A DNA stretch of 32,788 nt. Source: an uncultured Treponema sp. Its GTDB lineage: Bacteria; Spirochaetota; Spirochaetia; Treponematales; Treponemataceae. The stretch is taken from positions 1-32,788 of the forward strand of contig CALDIB010000050.1 of the NCBI GenBank assembly GCA_937902125.1. Reading direction: 5' to 3'. Below, piece after piece: positions 6,684 through 13,949 of this stretch. Position numbers and translations under genes: made by a program. The notes under the pieces are model-generated. The model had not been told where the DNA came from. It worked only from the letters and a program-made list of their open reading frames with translations, and made no database searches. The number at the start of each line of letters is the position of its first letter. Positions within the stretch are counted from its first letter, which is position 1.

Positions 6684-7718
6684 ATAATACACAAGCAAAT
6701 ACTCGCCGCGCGCTTCAAAGCCCAGCGACTTGTAGAGCGCCAGGGCGGCGGCGTTTTCTTGCTTGGCGTAAAGGCAGAAACCGTTGAAAGCCAAAGACGG
6801 GCGGAAATCGACAAACGCGCAGGAATCGCTTGCAATGCCAAAGGAGCAAGGCTTGCCGGAATCGATGGAGCCGCCGCCCGCATTTAGGCCTTGCGAACAA
6901 TTTTGTCCGCCCGCAGTTTGGCGCTGGCCGTCAAGCCCGCTTTCAAAGAGCGAGATTATTTGCCTGACCAAAAAAGACGCACGGCCTTTTTTGCGCTCGG
7001 AGGGAATTGTGTAAACGCCGCCGAGCATGCAATGGCGCAGGCCGCATGCGGAGATTCTTGCCTTTGCTATCGGCCGGCTGCCGTCACACAGCGCGAAGGT
7101 AAGGCCTTGGCCAAGCTCATGCTTAAATGCCGCCGCAAGGGCCGCGTCGCTTATGTCAAAGGAGGCGGGAACAACTTCCTCGCGCTGGTAGCCCAGCTCT
7201 AAGGGCAGGAGGCGCTCGTAGTCCGCGGCCGTCGCTTGGACAACGCGCAAGCCGCCGCCTGAGTTTAGGGCGTGGACAGCCTTTTTGTTTTGCGGCGCCT
7301 CAAGGGTCATCAAAAAGTACTTGTTGGCAACGACGGGCGACATGGGAGTTTTTTTGTGACGCAAAATGTTCCGCAAAAAAATGGCGCCAACGGCCTCGCC
7401 GTTTATGCAAAAAGGCTCGTTGGATTCAAAAAAATCCGCCAAAGGTTTTTGGGCCTCGGCGCAATTTTTTTTGTCAAAGGAACTTTTGTATTTGGCGAAG
7501 GGAAGGCAAAAAAACAGCGAACGCTTTTTTTTTAGGGCAAAAAGGCCGGCCAGCGTCTCGGTCTGCGAAGCCTCGTCAATATGAACAACGCGCCAGCAAT
7601 TATCGCCGCCCCGCAAGATTTCCGCCGCAAGGTTGACGCACTCCGATTCGTAGGGTTGTATAAAAGAAAGCGCCTCCTCCCGCATCTCGACAGGAAGAGG
7701 CTTTATGACGACTGGCAT
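6657..7718 (-). CDS. GNAT-family N-acetyltransferase with an IS-derived C-terminus
   Basis: 353 residues. The C-terminal half carries the GNAT fold: the acetyl-CoA-binding motif A around GGVYTIPSERKKGRASFLV (residues about 231-249) and, after a glycine/serine-rich insertion, LYAKQENAAALALYKSLGFE, the usual NxxAxxLYxxxGF motif. Residues 1-150 are less characteristic and may form a second, degenerate GNAT-like lobe. The gene originally ended ...RGEYLLVYY-stop. The IS insertion replaced that stop, so the protein now ends with eight foreign residues (VIRKRFCP) encoded by the IS end. ATG lies two bases after the putP stop, so it is cotranscribed with putP. Substrate unknown. Confidence 0.8.
   Translation of the reverse strand: MPVVIKPLPVEMREEALSFIQPYESECVNLAAEILRGGDNCWRVVHIDEASQTETLAGLFALKKKRSLFFCLPFAKYKSSFDKKNCAEAQKPLADFFESNEPFCINGEAVGAIFLRNILRHKKTPMSPVVANKYFLMTLEAPQNKKAVHALNSGGGLRVVQATAADYERLLPLELGYQREEVVPASFDISDAALAAAFKHELGQGLTFALCDGSRPIAKARISACGLRHCMLGGVYTIPSERKKGRASFLVRQIISLFESGLDGQRQTAGGQNCSQGLNAGGGSIDSGKPCSFGIASDSCAFVDFRPSLAFNGFCLYAKQENAAALALYKSLGFEARGEYLLVYYVIRKRFCP
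6684..6712. repeat. Right 29-bp target duplication of the IS
   Basis: Identical to 5212-5240. It lies inside the last codons of the GNAT gene, and everything 3' of it in that gene is now IS sequence. Confidence 0.9.
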
Positions 7719-7720
7719 TG

Positions 7721-9235
7721 TTAGTCGGGCATCTTTTTGTAATTGTCAAATTCGGCGAGCATTTGCGGATCCTTGTTTTTGTCAAGGAGGCTCACCACAA
7801 CGGCGACAATCAAGTTAAAAATGAAAGCAGGAAGAATTTCATAGATGTCAAAAATTCCGCCGCTCATATTGTGCCAGGCCACAACCATAATTCCGCCAAC
7901 CAAAAGGCCTGCGATGGCGCCCTTGTTTGTGATTCCCCGCCAATAAAGGGCCAACAAAATGAGGGGGCCAAAGGTTCCGCCAAAGCCCGCCCAAGCGTAG
8001 CTTACCAAGCCAAAGATTGTGCTTGTCTGGTCAAGGGAAAGAACAAAGGCCACGGCCGCGATTAAGAAAACCGTGACGCGGCTGATTTTAAGAACAGTCT
8101 TTTCGTCGGCGTTGGGGTTGATAAGGCCCTTAAAAATGTCTTGGCTGACCGCGCTTGAGGCAACCAAAAGCTGGCTGTCGGCGGTGCTCATGGAAGCGGC
8201 CAAAATGGCGCAGAGGAAAATTCCCGCGATAAAAGCGGGATACATTTTCATCATTGTCACGCTAAATACAGTTTCCTGAGTTCCGCCGCCCAAGATGGCG
8301 GGAAGCAAGTAGGCTGTTCCCAAGGTTCCGATGATGAAAGTTCCGATGTAAGAAACAATCATCCAAGTGATGCCGACGCGGCGCGCGGTTGTCACTTCCT
8401 TGTTGCTTCTAATTCCCATAAAGCGGACGATGATGTGGGGCATTCCAAAATAACCCAAGCCCCAAGCCATGGCGCTAATGATGGAAGTCACGCTGAAATT
8501 TTTGTTGGCCGTGAATTTTTGCAAAAGCTCTTGTCCAAATTCTCCGTTCATGGCGCGGACGCTAAAATCCCTCGCTTTTGAAATGGCGCTGGCAGGGCCT
8601 CCCAAAACAAACAAGAGGACGACGGAAGAAATCACAAAGGCCACAAAAATCAATGTTCCCTGAATGAAGTCCGTGGTGCAAACAGCGAGGTAGCCGCCCA
8701 TAATCGTGTATGACAAAATGACGACCAAGCCAATGACAAGGCCGATGTTGTAGTCAAGGCCAAACACAGAGTTGAACAACTTTGCGCAAGCCACAAATCC
8801 GCTGGCCACATAAATTGTGAAAAACAAAACAATGAACACGACAGAAACTATGGAAAGAACGCGAGTCTTGTCCTTAAAGCGGTTGGTCAAAAATTCAGGA
8901 ATGGTGATTGAGTCGCCAAAAGCTATGGAACACTTTCGCAAAGCCTTTGCGATGAAAAGCCAGCTTAAGTATGTTCCCACAATCAAGCCCAGCGCGGTCC
9001 AAAAAGTTTCCTTAAATCCGCCAAGGTAGCAAAGTCCGGGCAAGCCCATCAAAAGCCAAGCCGAAGAGTCGGAGGCTTCAGCGCTCAAGGCAGTGAACCA
9101 GGGGCCAAGCTTTCTTCCTCCCAAGAAAAAGTCAGAGGCGTTGTTGTTCTTGCTGGCGCTTGAAAGGCCCACAAAAACCATCGCCGCCAAGTAGATGACA
9201 AACGCCAACAATTTTGCGATTGTTACCGAATCCAT
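7721..9235 (-). CDS. putP: Sodium/proline symporter
   Basis: 504 residues, the usual PutP length, in the solute:sodium symporter family with about 13 membrane spans. LSAEASDSSAWLLMGLPG (residues about 50-67) matches the TM2 sodium-site region of PutP (LSAGASDMSGWLLMGLPG in E. coli), and AASMSTADSQLLVASS (about 345-360) contains the Ser-Thr pair that also coordinates sodium. FLGGRKLGPWFTALSAEASD is the typical N-terminal signature. It imports proline with sodium across the inner membrane; another small solute cannot be excluded. AAGGAG sits 8 nt before the ATG. The next gene (GNAT) starts 2 nt after its stop, and an XRE gene precedes it on the same strand. Confidence 0.92.
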   Translation of the reverse strand: MDSVTIAKLLAFVIYLAAMVFVGLSSASKNNNASDFFLGGRKLGPWFTALSAEASDSSAWLLMGLPGLCYLGGFKETFWTALGLIVGTYLSWLFIAKALRKCSIAFGDSITIPEFLTNRFKDKTRVLSIVSVVFIVLFFTIYVASGFVACAKLFNSVFGLDYNIGLVIGLVVILSYTIMGGYLAVCTTDFIQGTLIFVAFVISSVVLLFVLGGPASAISKARDFSVRAMNGEFGQELLQKFTANKNFSVTSIISAMAWGLGYFGMPHIIVRFMGIRSNKEVTTARRVGITWMIVSYIGTFIIGTLGTAYLLPAILGGGTQETVFSVTMMKMYPAFIAGIFLCAILAASMSTADSQLLVASSAVSQDIFKGLINPNADEKTVLKISRVTVFLIAAVAFVLSLDQTSTIFGLVSYAWAGFGGTFGPLILLALYWRGITNKGAIAGLLVGGIMVVAWHNMSGGIFDIYEILPAFIFNLIVAVVVSLLDKNKDPQMLAEFDNYKKMPD

Positions 9236-9266
9236 TTTTTACGCTCCTTATTTTTGAGGATAATTC

Positions 9267-9295
9267 ATTTTATTGAATTTATTGGCCTAGGGCAA
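9267..9295 (-). promoter_or_regulatory. Candidate promoter of putP
   Basis: On the minus strand: TTGCCC (9290-9295), 17-bp spacer, TAAAAT (9267-9272). An inverted repeat AATTCA-TTTTAT-TGAATT overlaps the -10 box and could be an operator. Confidence 0.5.
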
Positions 9296-9319
9296 GACGC
9301 GCGGCGGCGGGAAGAAAAT

Positions 9320-9661
9320 TTACTTTGAGCCGTAGGAATAGGCTAGGATTTTTCGCTTGATTTCGTTGCTGATAATGTTGGCGTCGCGGATTAAAAGGCC
9401 GTGAACAATTTGGTCGATTTGGCCAAGCGGAAATCCGGCCAGGTCGATGGAACTTTCTTCCATAAAAAAGAAATGCGCTGGCACGCCAAGGACGGCGCAA
9501 AAATCTTGGAGCAATTCCGCGCTCACAAAGGACGAGCCGCTTTCAAGGGCGCCAATGTGCTTTACGCTTACGCCGGCCCTTTCCGCCAGCTGCTCCTGCG
9601 AAAGCGAGCGCTCCTTTCTGTATTTGCGCAAATTTGCCCCAAAAATCTTTTTTATGTCCAT
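9320..9661 (-). CDS. XRE-family helix-turn-helix regulator
   Basis: 113 residues from the ATG at 9661. The N-terminal HTH (IFGANLRKYRKERSLSQEQL, then AERAGVSVKHIGALESG) is followed by a short helical tail. The reading frame continues upstream to a TTG at 9706, but MDIKKIFG is the normal beginning of this family. A TATAAT box at 9669-9674 ends only 7 nt before this ATG, so the transcript should be leaderless and the upstream start is unlikely. It is divergent from an operon of exported proteins and upstream of putP on its own strand; either could be its target. It resembles the XRE protein at 3735 in length and layout. Confidence 0.82.
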   Translation of the reverse strand: MDIKKIFGANLRKYRKERSLSQEQLAERAGVSVKHIGALESGSSFVSAELLQDFCAVLGVPAHFFFMEESSIDLAGFPLGQIDQIVHGLLIRDANIISNEIKRKILAYSYGSK

Positions 9662-9668
9662 CGCCGCA

Positions 9669-9692
9669 ATTATAAACCCAACCTTTAAGGTT
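9669..9692 (-). promoter_or_regulatory. -10 box and palindromic operator of the XRE gene
   Basis: TATAAT (minus strand) lies at 9669-9674. Immediately upstream is the perfect palindrome AACCTT-T-AAGGTT (9680-9692), inside the promoter spacer. A related half-site AAAGGTTG at 9737-9744 lies next to the -35 box of the divergent operon. Autoregulation is the natural reading. No good -35 hexamer was found. Confidence 0.6.
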
Positions 9693-9741
9693 AGAAACCA
9701 AACCAAATATCCTATTTTTAGGTCTACACCCTAATAAAAGG

Positions 9742-9770
9742 TTGTGTTTTTGACAATTTTAGAATATAAT
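9742..9770 (+). promoter_or_regulatory. Promoter of the exported-protein operon
   Basis: TTGTGT (9742-9747), 17-bp spacer, perfect TATAAT (9765-9770). It is followed by GGAGGA at 9786-9791. Confidence 0.75.
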
Positions 9771-9820
9771 AGGTGGTATTATTTTGGAGGAACTAGAAGA
9801 AATTTATTGCATTCGCTGTT

Positions 9821-10285
9821 TTGGCCAGCCTTATCTCGCTCAGTCTTTATGCTGAAGAAAAAACCGCCAAAGTTTTTCGCGAAAAAAGCGCGTCAGCCTT
9901 ATGGACATCGCCATCAGACACTGGCTATAGGTTGGTTAATCATTACAACACTTTTGTAATTTTGAAACTTGACAATTACTTTGTCTTGACCATCTTAAAA
10001 ATAAACAAAGGAAAACCTTCCGTCATAAAAAGCGGTGAAATAATTTCTAGATTTGATTTGGAACAAAATAGAACAAGCGGAAAGGGCGTTTATGTTTTCA
10101 GAAAATGCAAAAAAAACGAGATTGAAAGCTTAAACAACATTTACACAATTAATTTTGCCGAAAACAAAGAATTCGGCGCAAATGAACTTGCTAGATATGA
10201 AGTCACAATTACATTCGACACAGACAAGGGAGAAGTTTTGTCCTTTGATCAGCTTGGAGATTACACGCTTAGTCTGGAGGAATAA
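9821..10285 (+). CDS. Exported protein of unknown function with a damaged start codon
   Basis: The frame encodes a clear signal peptide whose N-terminus lies upstream of any normal start codon: reading from 9797 gives KKFIAFAVLASLISLSLYA, then EEKTAKVF. Directly before it, where an ATG is expected a few bases after GGAGGA (9786-9791), the sequence is ACTAGAAG, so the codon before AAG AAA is TAG. One missing T (ACTATGAAG to ACTAGAAG) would explain this. The first remaining conventional start is TTG at 9821, which would remove the charged n-region of the signal peptide. The mature part (about 135 residues) is beta-rich and unrecognised. It is first in an operon, three bases before the next gene. 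Either a start-loss mutation, a sequencing error, or ATT initiation at 9806. Confidence 0.65.
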   Translation: MASLISLSLYAEEKTAKVFREKSASALWTSPSDTGYRLVNHYNTFVILKLDNYFVLTILKINKGKPSVIKSGEIISRFDLEQNRTSGKGVYVFRKCKKNEIESLNNIYTINFAENKEFGANELARYEVTITFDTDKGEVLSFDQLGDYTLSLEE

Positions 10286-10288
10286 AAC

Positions 10289-11425
10289 ATGAAGTCAATG
10301 ACAATAATCGCGCTGGCGGCGGCGTTGACGCTGCAAATCTCCTGCCTTTTTGCGGAACCAAACTATATTGAAATTAACTCAATCTCTGACGCGACATGCA
10401 TAGGCATAAAATCCTTGGAAGATTATGAGAATCTCATAAACCAAAATAACGTTGCCGCCGTATTTTTGTTGTCTGCCAGCGGTCGAACCGACGACCTTGC
10501 TTATTCAACTTTCTATAACTATAAAACACAAGGATACGACAGGAACACTAGCGCAAAAATCGACAGCTACATCGCATACATAAACATCGGAAACACTTAT
10601 TTTTCATTTAATCTAGGAAACTACAAAAAAATTTCAGACTGCAAGGAAGGAAAAATACTCGGCTTTGAAAACGGAGCGGAATATTACGAAGCCAAAACTT
10701 TAAAGCTTCCAAACGCGGAATTATACAACTACTACAAGAAAAACACTTTCGCATCTTCCGAAGACTGCGTTGACGCAAACGAAAAAGGCTTTCAAACATC
10801 CTATGAATATTACAATGCGAAAGAAAAGGGTTATGAAAACTACAGTGAATACAAAGAGTATCTTGTTTGGAGCGGAAAAGGATATAAATCAAAAGAGGAC
10901 ATGCAAAACTCGATAAAAAAAGATTACCCAAGTTCCACAGATTATTACGACGGGCAAGCCAATGGATTTGAAAATTACGCCGACTACAAAACAGCGAAAG
11001 ACTTGACTTTGTCCACAAGCGACGACCATAAAACCTACAACGCTGTCACCAAGGAATTGGACGCAATCGCAAAAAACAACGAAAAATTTTCCAGAAATCA
11101 AAGCGCCTTTTATTTTTTTATAAAAAGGCTTGAAAAGGGAAATTATTCATTGAGAGTCTTGTCCGCGTCGCTCAAAGACATCTTCTACCAAAGCGACGAA
11201 GCGACACGAAAAACAGTTGAGTTTTTTATCGACAACAACCATGAATTGACAGTAAAACGACATCAAAAAGCGGAAAACAGCTACCAACGTTATGAACAAA
11301 GACCATCGCCAATCACAGGCGACGAACTCTTTTCAGAAAGCAAGCTCAAGGCCTTTATTGAAAATGCGAATCTAAAAGAATTAGGCAGCTATAACAAAGA
11401 AAAAGAAATCTTTACTAAAAAATAA
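10289..11425 (+). CDS. Exported protein with Tyr-rich GFENYxEYxxAK repeats
   Basis: 378 residues. Residues 1-22 are a signal peptide (MTIIALAAALTLQISCLFA before EPNY). The segment from about 125 to 255 contains degenerate repeats of roughly 20 residues built on the theme G-F/Y-E-N-Y-x-x-Y-x-x-A-K: GFENGAEYYEAK, GFQTSYEYYNAK, GYENYSEYKEY, GFENYADYKTAK. The C-terminal 120 residues are helical and charged. I do not recognise the family. GGAGGA of its ribosome site lies inside the end of the preceding gene, so they are cotranscribed. It probably acts in the periplasm or at the cell surface; function unknown. Confidence 0.7.
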   Translation: MKSMTIIALAAALTLQISCLFAEPNYIEINSISDATCIGIKSLEDYENLINQNNVAAVFLLSASGRTDDLAYSTFYNYKTQGYDRNTSAKIDSYIAYINIGNTYFSFNLGNYKKISDCKEGKILGFENGAEYYEAKTLKLPNAELYNYYKKNTFASSEDCVDANEKGFQTSYEYYNAKEKGYENYSEYKEYLVWSGKGYKSKEDMQNSIKKDYPSSTDYYDGQANGFENYADYKTAKDLTLSTSDDHKTYNAVTKELDAIAKNNEKFSRNQSAFYFFIKRLEKGNYSLRVLSASLKDIFYQSDEATRKTVEFFIDNNHELTVKRHQKAENSYQRYEQRPSPITGDELFSESKLKAFIENANLKELGSYNKEKEIFTKK

Positions 11426-11446
11426 CCCATCACACGGAGGCAAACA

Positions 11447-12814
11447 ATGAAAACAAAATCAATCTTTGCAATCATAATCGCGGCAGCCGCATTGACGCTA
11501 ACAGGCTGCGAAACTATGGACAATCTGGCTTCTAAGCTTGACAACATAAGCCAAAAAGCAGGCCCAAAATACACGCTCCCTGCTTCATATGACGAGGCGT
11601 ATTCCTACAGAACAAACTCCGCATACAAAGAAATCATCACTTTAACACGAAACAAAACGCTTGAATCCCTGCGTATTTCAAACCCATCAAAATACGTTCA
11701 AGAAGCGTGCGCGAAAATTTCGGAATTAGCCAAAAACGATTTTGAAAAAGCAAAAATGGCGCATGACTTTGTAGCCGTCCTAATCTCGTATGACGCAAAA
11801 AACTTTTGGGCAGGAACTGTTCCCGCCCAAGACTTTGCCAACGTTCTAAAAACAAAGCTAGCTGTCTGCGAAGGATACGCCAACACACTCAAAAAATTTT
11901 TGGACACATTGAAAATTTCTTGCGAGATTGTTCACGGTTACGCTCGTGGAGTAGGAACTTCGCCATTGAATCAAGAAAATCCAAAAGCCTCAAACCACGC
12001 TTGGAACATCGTAAAAATAAACGATGAACATTATTTAGTTGACTGCACTTGGGATTCAGGGCACATGGAAGGCCGCGTTTCAAAACAGGCTTACAACACC
12101 GATTGGCTCTTTGTAAAACCCGAGCATTTTATTTACAGCCATTATCCTGACTCTGCAAAAAAACAGCTTCTTGATCCTCCTCTTTCCGCAGAGGAGTTCA
12201 CGTCGCTCCCCGACTTTCGACCAATATTCTTTGACATAACAAACGGAGCAAGCGTTCCAAATAAGATACAAGATTGCAACGGCATTTACAGTTGGGAACT
12301 TGAGGCAAAAGACGGCTATAACCTTTCTTTTGCAATAGGCAGTCTTTCTACAATGCGTGAATTGCAAGACCGAATTCTTACAAAAACCATCGATGGAAAA
12401 ACATACGTGACTTTTTCGCTTCCTGAAGCAGGAGATTATGAAGTTCAAGTTTTTTATTGGAAGCAAGGATCGAAATCTGGCGCAGGTTGCGGAAGTTTTG
12501 TTTTAAGGACCAACGAAGGAAGCGACATTCTTTATCCGACAATTTTTCCAAACAGCGGAAAGAACGCCTACATAGTCGAGCCGCTTGAAATGCCACTCAA
12601 AAAAGGCGAGACACAAAAATTCTCAGTTCATGTGGAAAACAAAAAATTCGTCGCCGTCATTTGCGGCCGTGATTTCATACAACTTGAAGGCGACGAAAAC
12701 GGAAACTTTACAGGCGAAATTGAGATTCCGCAAAACATAAAAGACTTGACAATCGCCATTTCCAATTCTGAAAAAAAAAGCTATGAAGGTCTTGCTAGAT
12801 ACAAGGTGGAGTGA
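11447..12814 (+). CDS. Lipoprotein with transglutaminase-like (KY-type) domain
   Basis: 455 residues. The lipobox LTGC (cysteine about residue 21) marks a lipoprotein. Residues about 80-215 form a transglutaminase-like/papain-fold domain with the full triad in order: Cys in LAVCEGYA (about 140), His in SNHAWNIV (about 184), Asp in YLVDCTWD (about 198). TDWLFVKPEHFIYSHYP and the PLSAEEFTSLPDFRP segment that follow are typical of the eukaryote-named kyphoscoliosis-peptidase (KY/CYK3) group. The C-terminal 200 residues look like Ig-like beta domains. Such proteins are peptidases or cross-linking enzymes; here it would act outside the inner membrane. GGAGG lies 6 nt before the ATG; third gene of the operon. 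Confidence 0.8.
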   Translation: MKTKSIFAIIIAAAALTLTGCETMDNLASKLDNISQKAGPKYTLPASYDEAYSYRTNSAYKEIITLTRNKTLESLRISNPSKYVQEACAKISELAKNDFEKAKMAHDFVAVLISYDAKNFWAGTVPAQDFANVLKTKLAVCEGYANTLKKFLDTLKISCEIVHGYARGVGTSPLNQENPKASNHAWNIVKINDEHYLVDCTWDSGHMEGRVSKQAYNTDWLFVKPEHFIYSHYPDSAKKQLLDPPLSAEEFTSLPDFRPIFFDITNGASVPNKIQDCNGIYSWELEAKDGYNLSFAIGSLSTMRELQDRILTKTIDGKTYVTFSLPEAGDYEVQVFYWKQGSKSGAGCGSFVLRTNEGSDILYPTIFPNSGKNAYIVEPLEMPLKKGETQKFSVHVENKKFVAVICGRDFIQLEGDENGNFTGEIEIPQNIKDLTIAISNSEKKSYEGLARYKVE

Positions 12815-12844
12815 AGTTGAAGAAACGGCGATGACGAATGCAAT

Positions 12845-12878
12845 GCAAAATCGCGCATTTGTCGATTTGCTCTTTTTT
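12845..12878 (+). terminator. Intrinsic terminator after the lipoprotein gene
   Basis: GCAAAATCG (12845-12853) pairs with CGATTTGC (12863-12870) with one bulged A, followed by TCTTTTTT. Confidence 0.6.
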
Positions 12879-12894
12879 TAGAAACATGATACAA
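12867..12894 (+). promoter_or_regulatory. Candidate promoter of the membrane-protein gene
   Basis: TTGCTC (12867-12872), 16-bp spacer, TACAAT (12889-12894). It overlaps the end of the preceding terminator. Confidence 0.4.
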
Positions 12895-12931
12895 TTATTT
12901 ATATTGTTTTTAGTTATAAGAGGCCGATACA

Positions 12932-13765
12932 ATGAACGCAAAAGACATTCTGGAAAAAGCAAAAAAATCCATTAACGGAATTCTAACGTCATCAAAATCA
13001 GCGCTTGCGGACTTGCGCGAAAAATTCAAAAGCAACTTTCAAACAGAAAACACAAATGACAAACAAACACAAGATTCTAACGGCAATGCCGAGCAAAATG
13101 CATCTTCAGAAGCAAGCGCCCAAGATTCCACAAACGCCAGTCCCGACACAGCGACCACGGCAAACGCTGCCGCCGCGCCAAGCCCTCAAAAAAAGAGCCC
13201 CCTAGGACTTACAATAGCGCTCTCGCTTTTAGACATAATCGCAAGCCTAGTTTTCATCGCGGCGATTGCGATTGCCATAAAGCCCGGACTTCTTGCAGGA
13301 AAATTGAACGCTCCGGCAGCAAGCTACCATGTAATCTTTGAAAAAATCGGAAACACTTTGATGAAGATTGAAACCACAACGATTAGCCAGCCGTCAGCGG
13401 CGCAAATGTTTTTTGTCGGCCTTGGCCTTGTGATTTTTGGCGTTCTAAAAATCGCTGTCATTCTTGCGGCCAAAAGCGGCACAAAGAAGACTGTATCGGC
13501 GTTGACGCTGGCGATGATTTACTTTGCCTGCTTTATGGTGTCCGACAAGTTTTTGCTATTCACGATTTTCATTCTTTTGCTTTATTTTACATTCAGCTAT
13601 TCTTGCGGCTTTTCAACGCCTGTTGTTTTGACTAAATTTGGCGTCGTCATCGTGGCTGCAATCGCAATTTATATTGCCGTTCACTTTGCGATAAAACCGG
13701 ATTTGCTAAAAAAAGCCAAAGAAATACTTTTGGCCTTGAGTCTGCCGATTCAGCGCTGGTGGTAG
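12932..13765 (+). CDS. Membrane protein with long disordered N-terminal region
   Basis: 277 residues. Residues 1-40 form an amphipathic, lysine-rich helix (AKDILEKAKKSINGILTSSK). Residues about 45-88 are a low-complexity Ala/Thr/Ser/Asn/Gln linker, probably disordered. From about 90 there are four to five membrane helices (for example TIALSLLDIIASLVFIAAIA, MFFVGLGLVIFGVLKIAVIL, FGVVIVAAIAIYIAVHFAI). No enzymatic or transport motif is visible and I do not recognise the family. It stands alone between a terminator and a promoter of the next gene; AGAGG lies before the ATG. The cytoplasmic tail plus membrane domain suggests a scaffold or shaping protein, but this is only a guess. Confidence 0.6.
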   Translation: MNAKDILEKAKKSINGILTSSKSALADLREKFKSNFQTENTNDKQTQDSNGNAEQNASSEASAQDSTNASPDTATTANAAAAPSPQKKSPLGLTIALSLLDIIASLVFIAAIAIAIKPGLLAGKLNAPAASYHVIFEKIGNTLMKIETTTISQPSAAQMFFVGLGLVIFGVLKIAVILAAKSGTKKTVSALTLAMIYFACFMVSDKFLLFTIFILLLYFTFSYSCGFSTPVVLTKFGVVIVAAIAIYIAVHFAIKPDLLKKAKEILLALSLPIQRWW

Positions 13766-13778
13766 CGGACGTTCCCCC

Positions 13779-13949
13779 ATGCCGCAACAAAATCTCGCGC
13801 AGAAAATATACTCCGCCGTCCGCTTGATTCCCAAGGAAAAGGCAGCCTCATGTTCGCAACGGGCTTGTCTTACCAAAAAACTTTGTCATTTTCCTCCACA
13901 AAATATTATCTTGACTTCACAAAATAAAACGCCGATAATTGAAGTGTGA
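13779..13949 (+). pseudogene. Possible fragment of an alkyltransferase-like (ATL/Ogt) gene
   Basis: A 56-codon frame beginning MPQQNLAQKIYSAVRLIPKE. The segment QKIYSAVRLIPKEKAASCSQ resembles the start of the DNA-binding domain of O6-alkylguanine alkyltransferases and ATL proteins (QKVYxxVxxIPKGKVATYGQ). After about 27 residues the similarity ends and no active-site PCHR motif exists. There is no ribosome site. It overlaps the promoter and start codon of the surface-protein gene. A decayed remnant is plausible; chance similarity cannot be excluded. Confidence 0.25.
13911..13939 (+). promoter_or_regulatory. Promoter of the giant surface-protein gene
   Basis: TTGACT (13911-13916), 17-bp spacer, GATAAT (13934-13939). 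Only 6 nt separate the -10 box from the GTG at 13946, so transcription should begin at or next to the start codon. Confidence 0.75.

Noticed and set aside
6891..7636. Overlapping plus-strand frames of 103 and 169 codons opposite the GNAT gene
   Set aside because: They lack ribosome sites, have Arg/Pro/Ser-rich low-complexity composition, and lie antisense to a GNAT gene with clear family motifs. They are shadows of GC-rich codons.
9662..9706. Longer N-terminus of the XRE protein from a TTG at 9706
   Set aside because: The extra residues do not fit the family, and the TATAAT box lies inside them, making ATG 9661 the natural leaderless start.
13765..13823. Terminator formed by GCGGACG (13765-13771) and CGTCCGC (13817-13823)
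   Set aside because: The loop is 45 nt and no T-tract follows; not convincing as a terminator.
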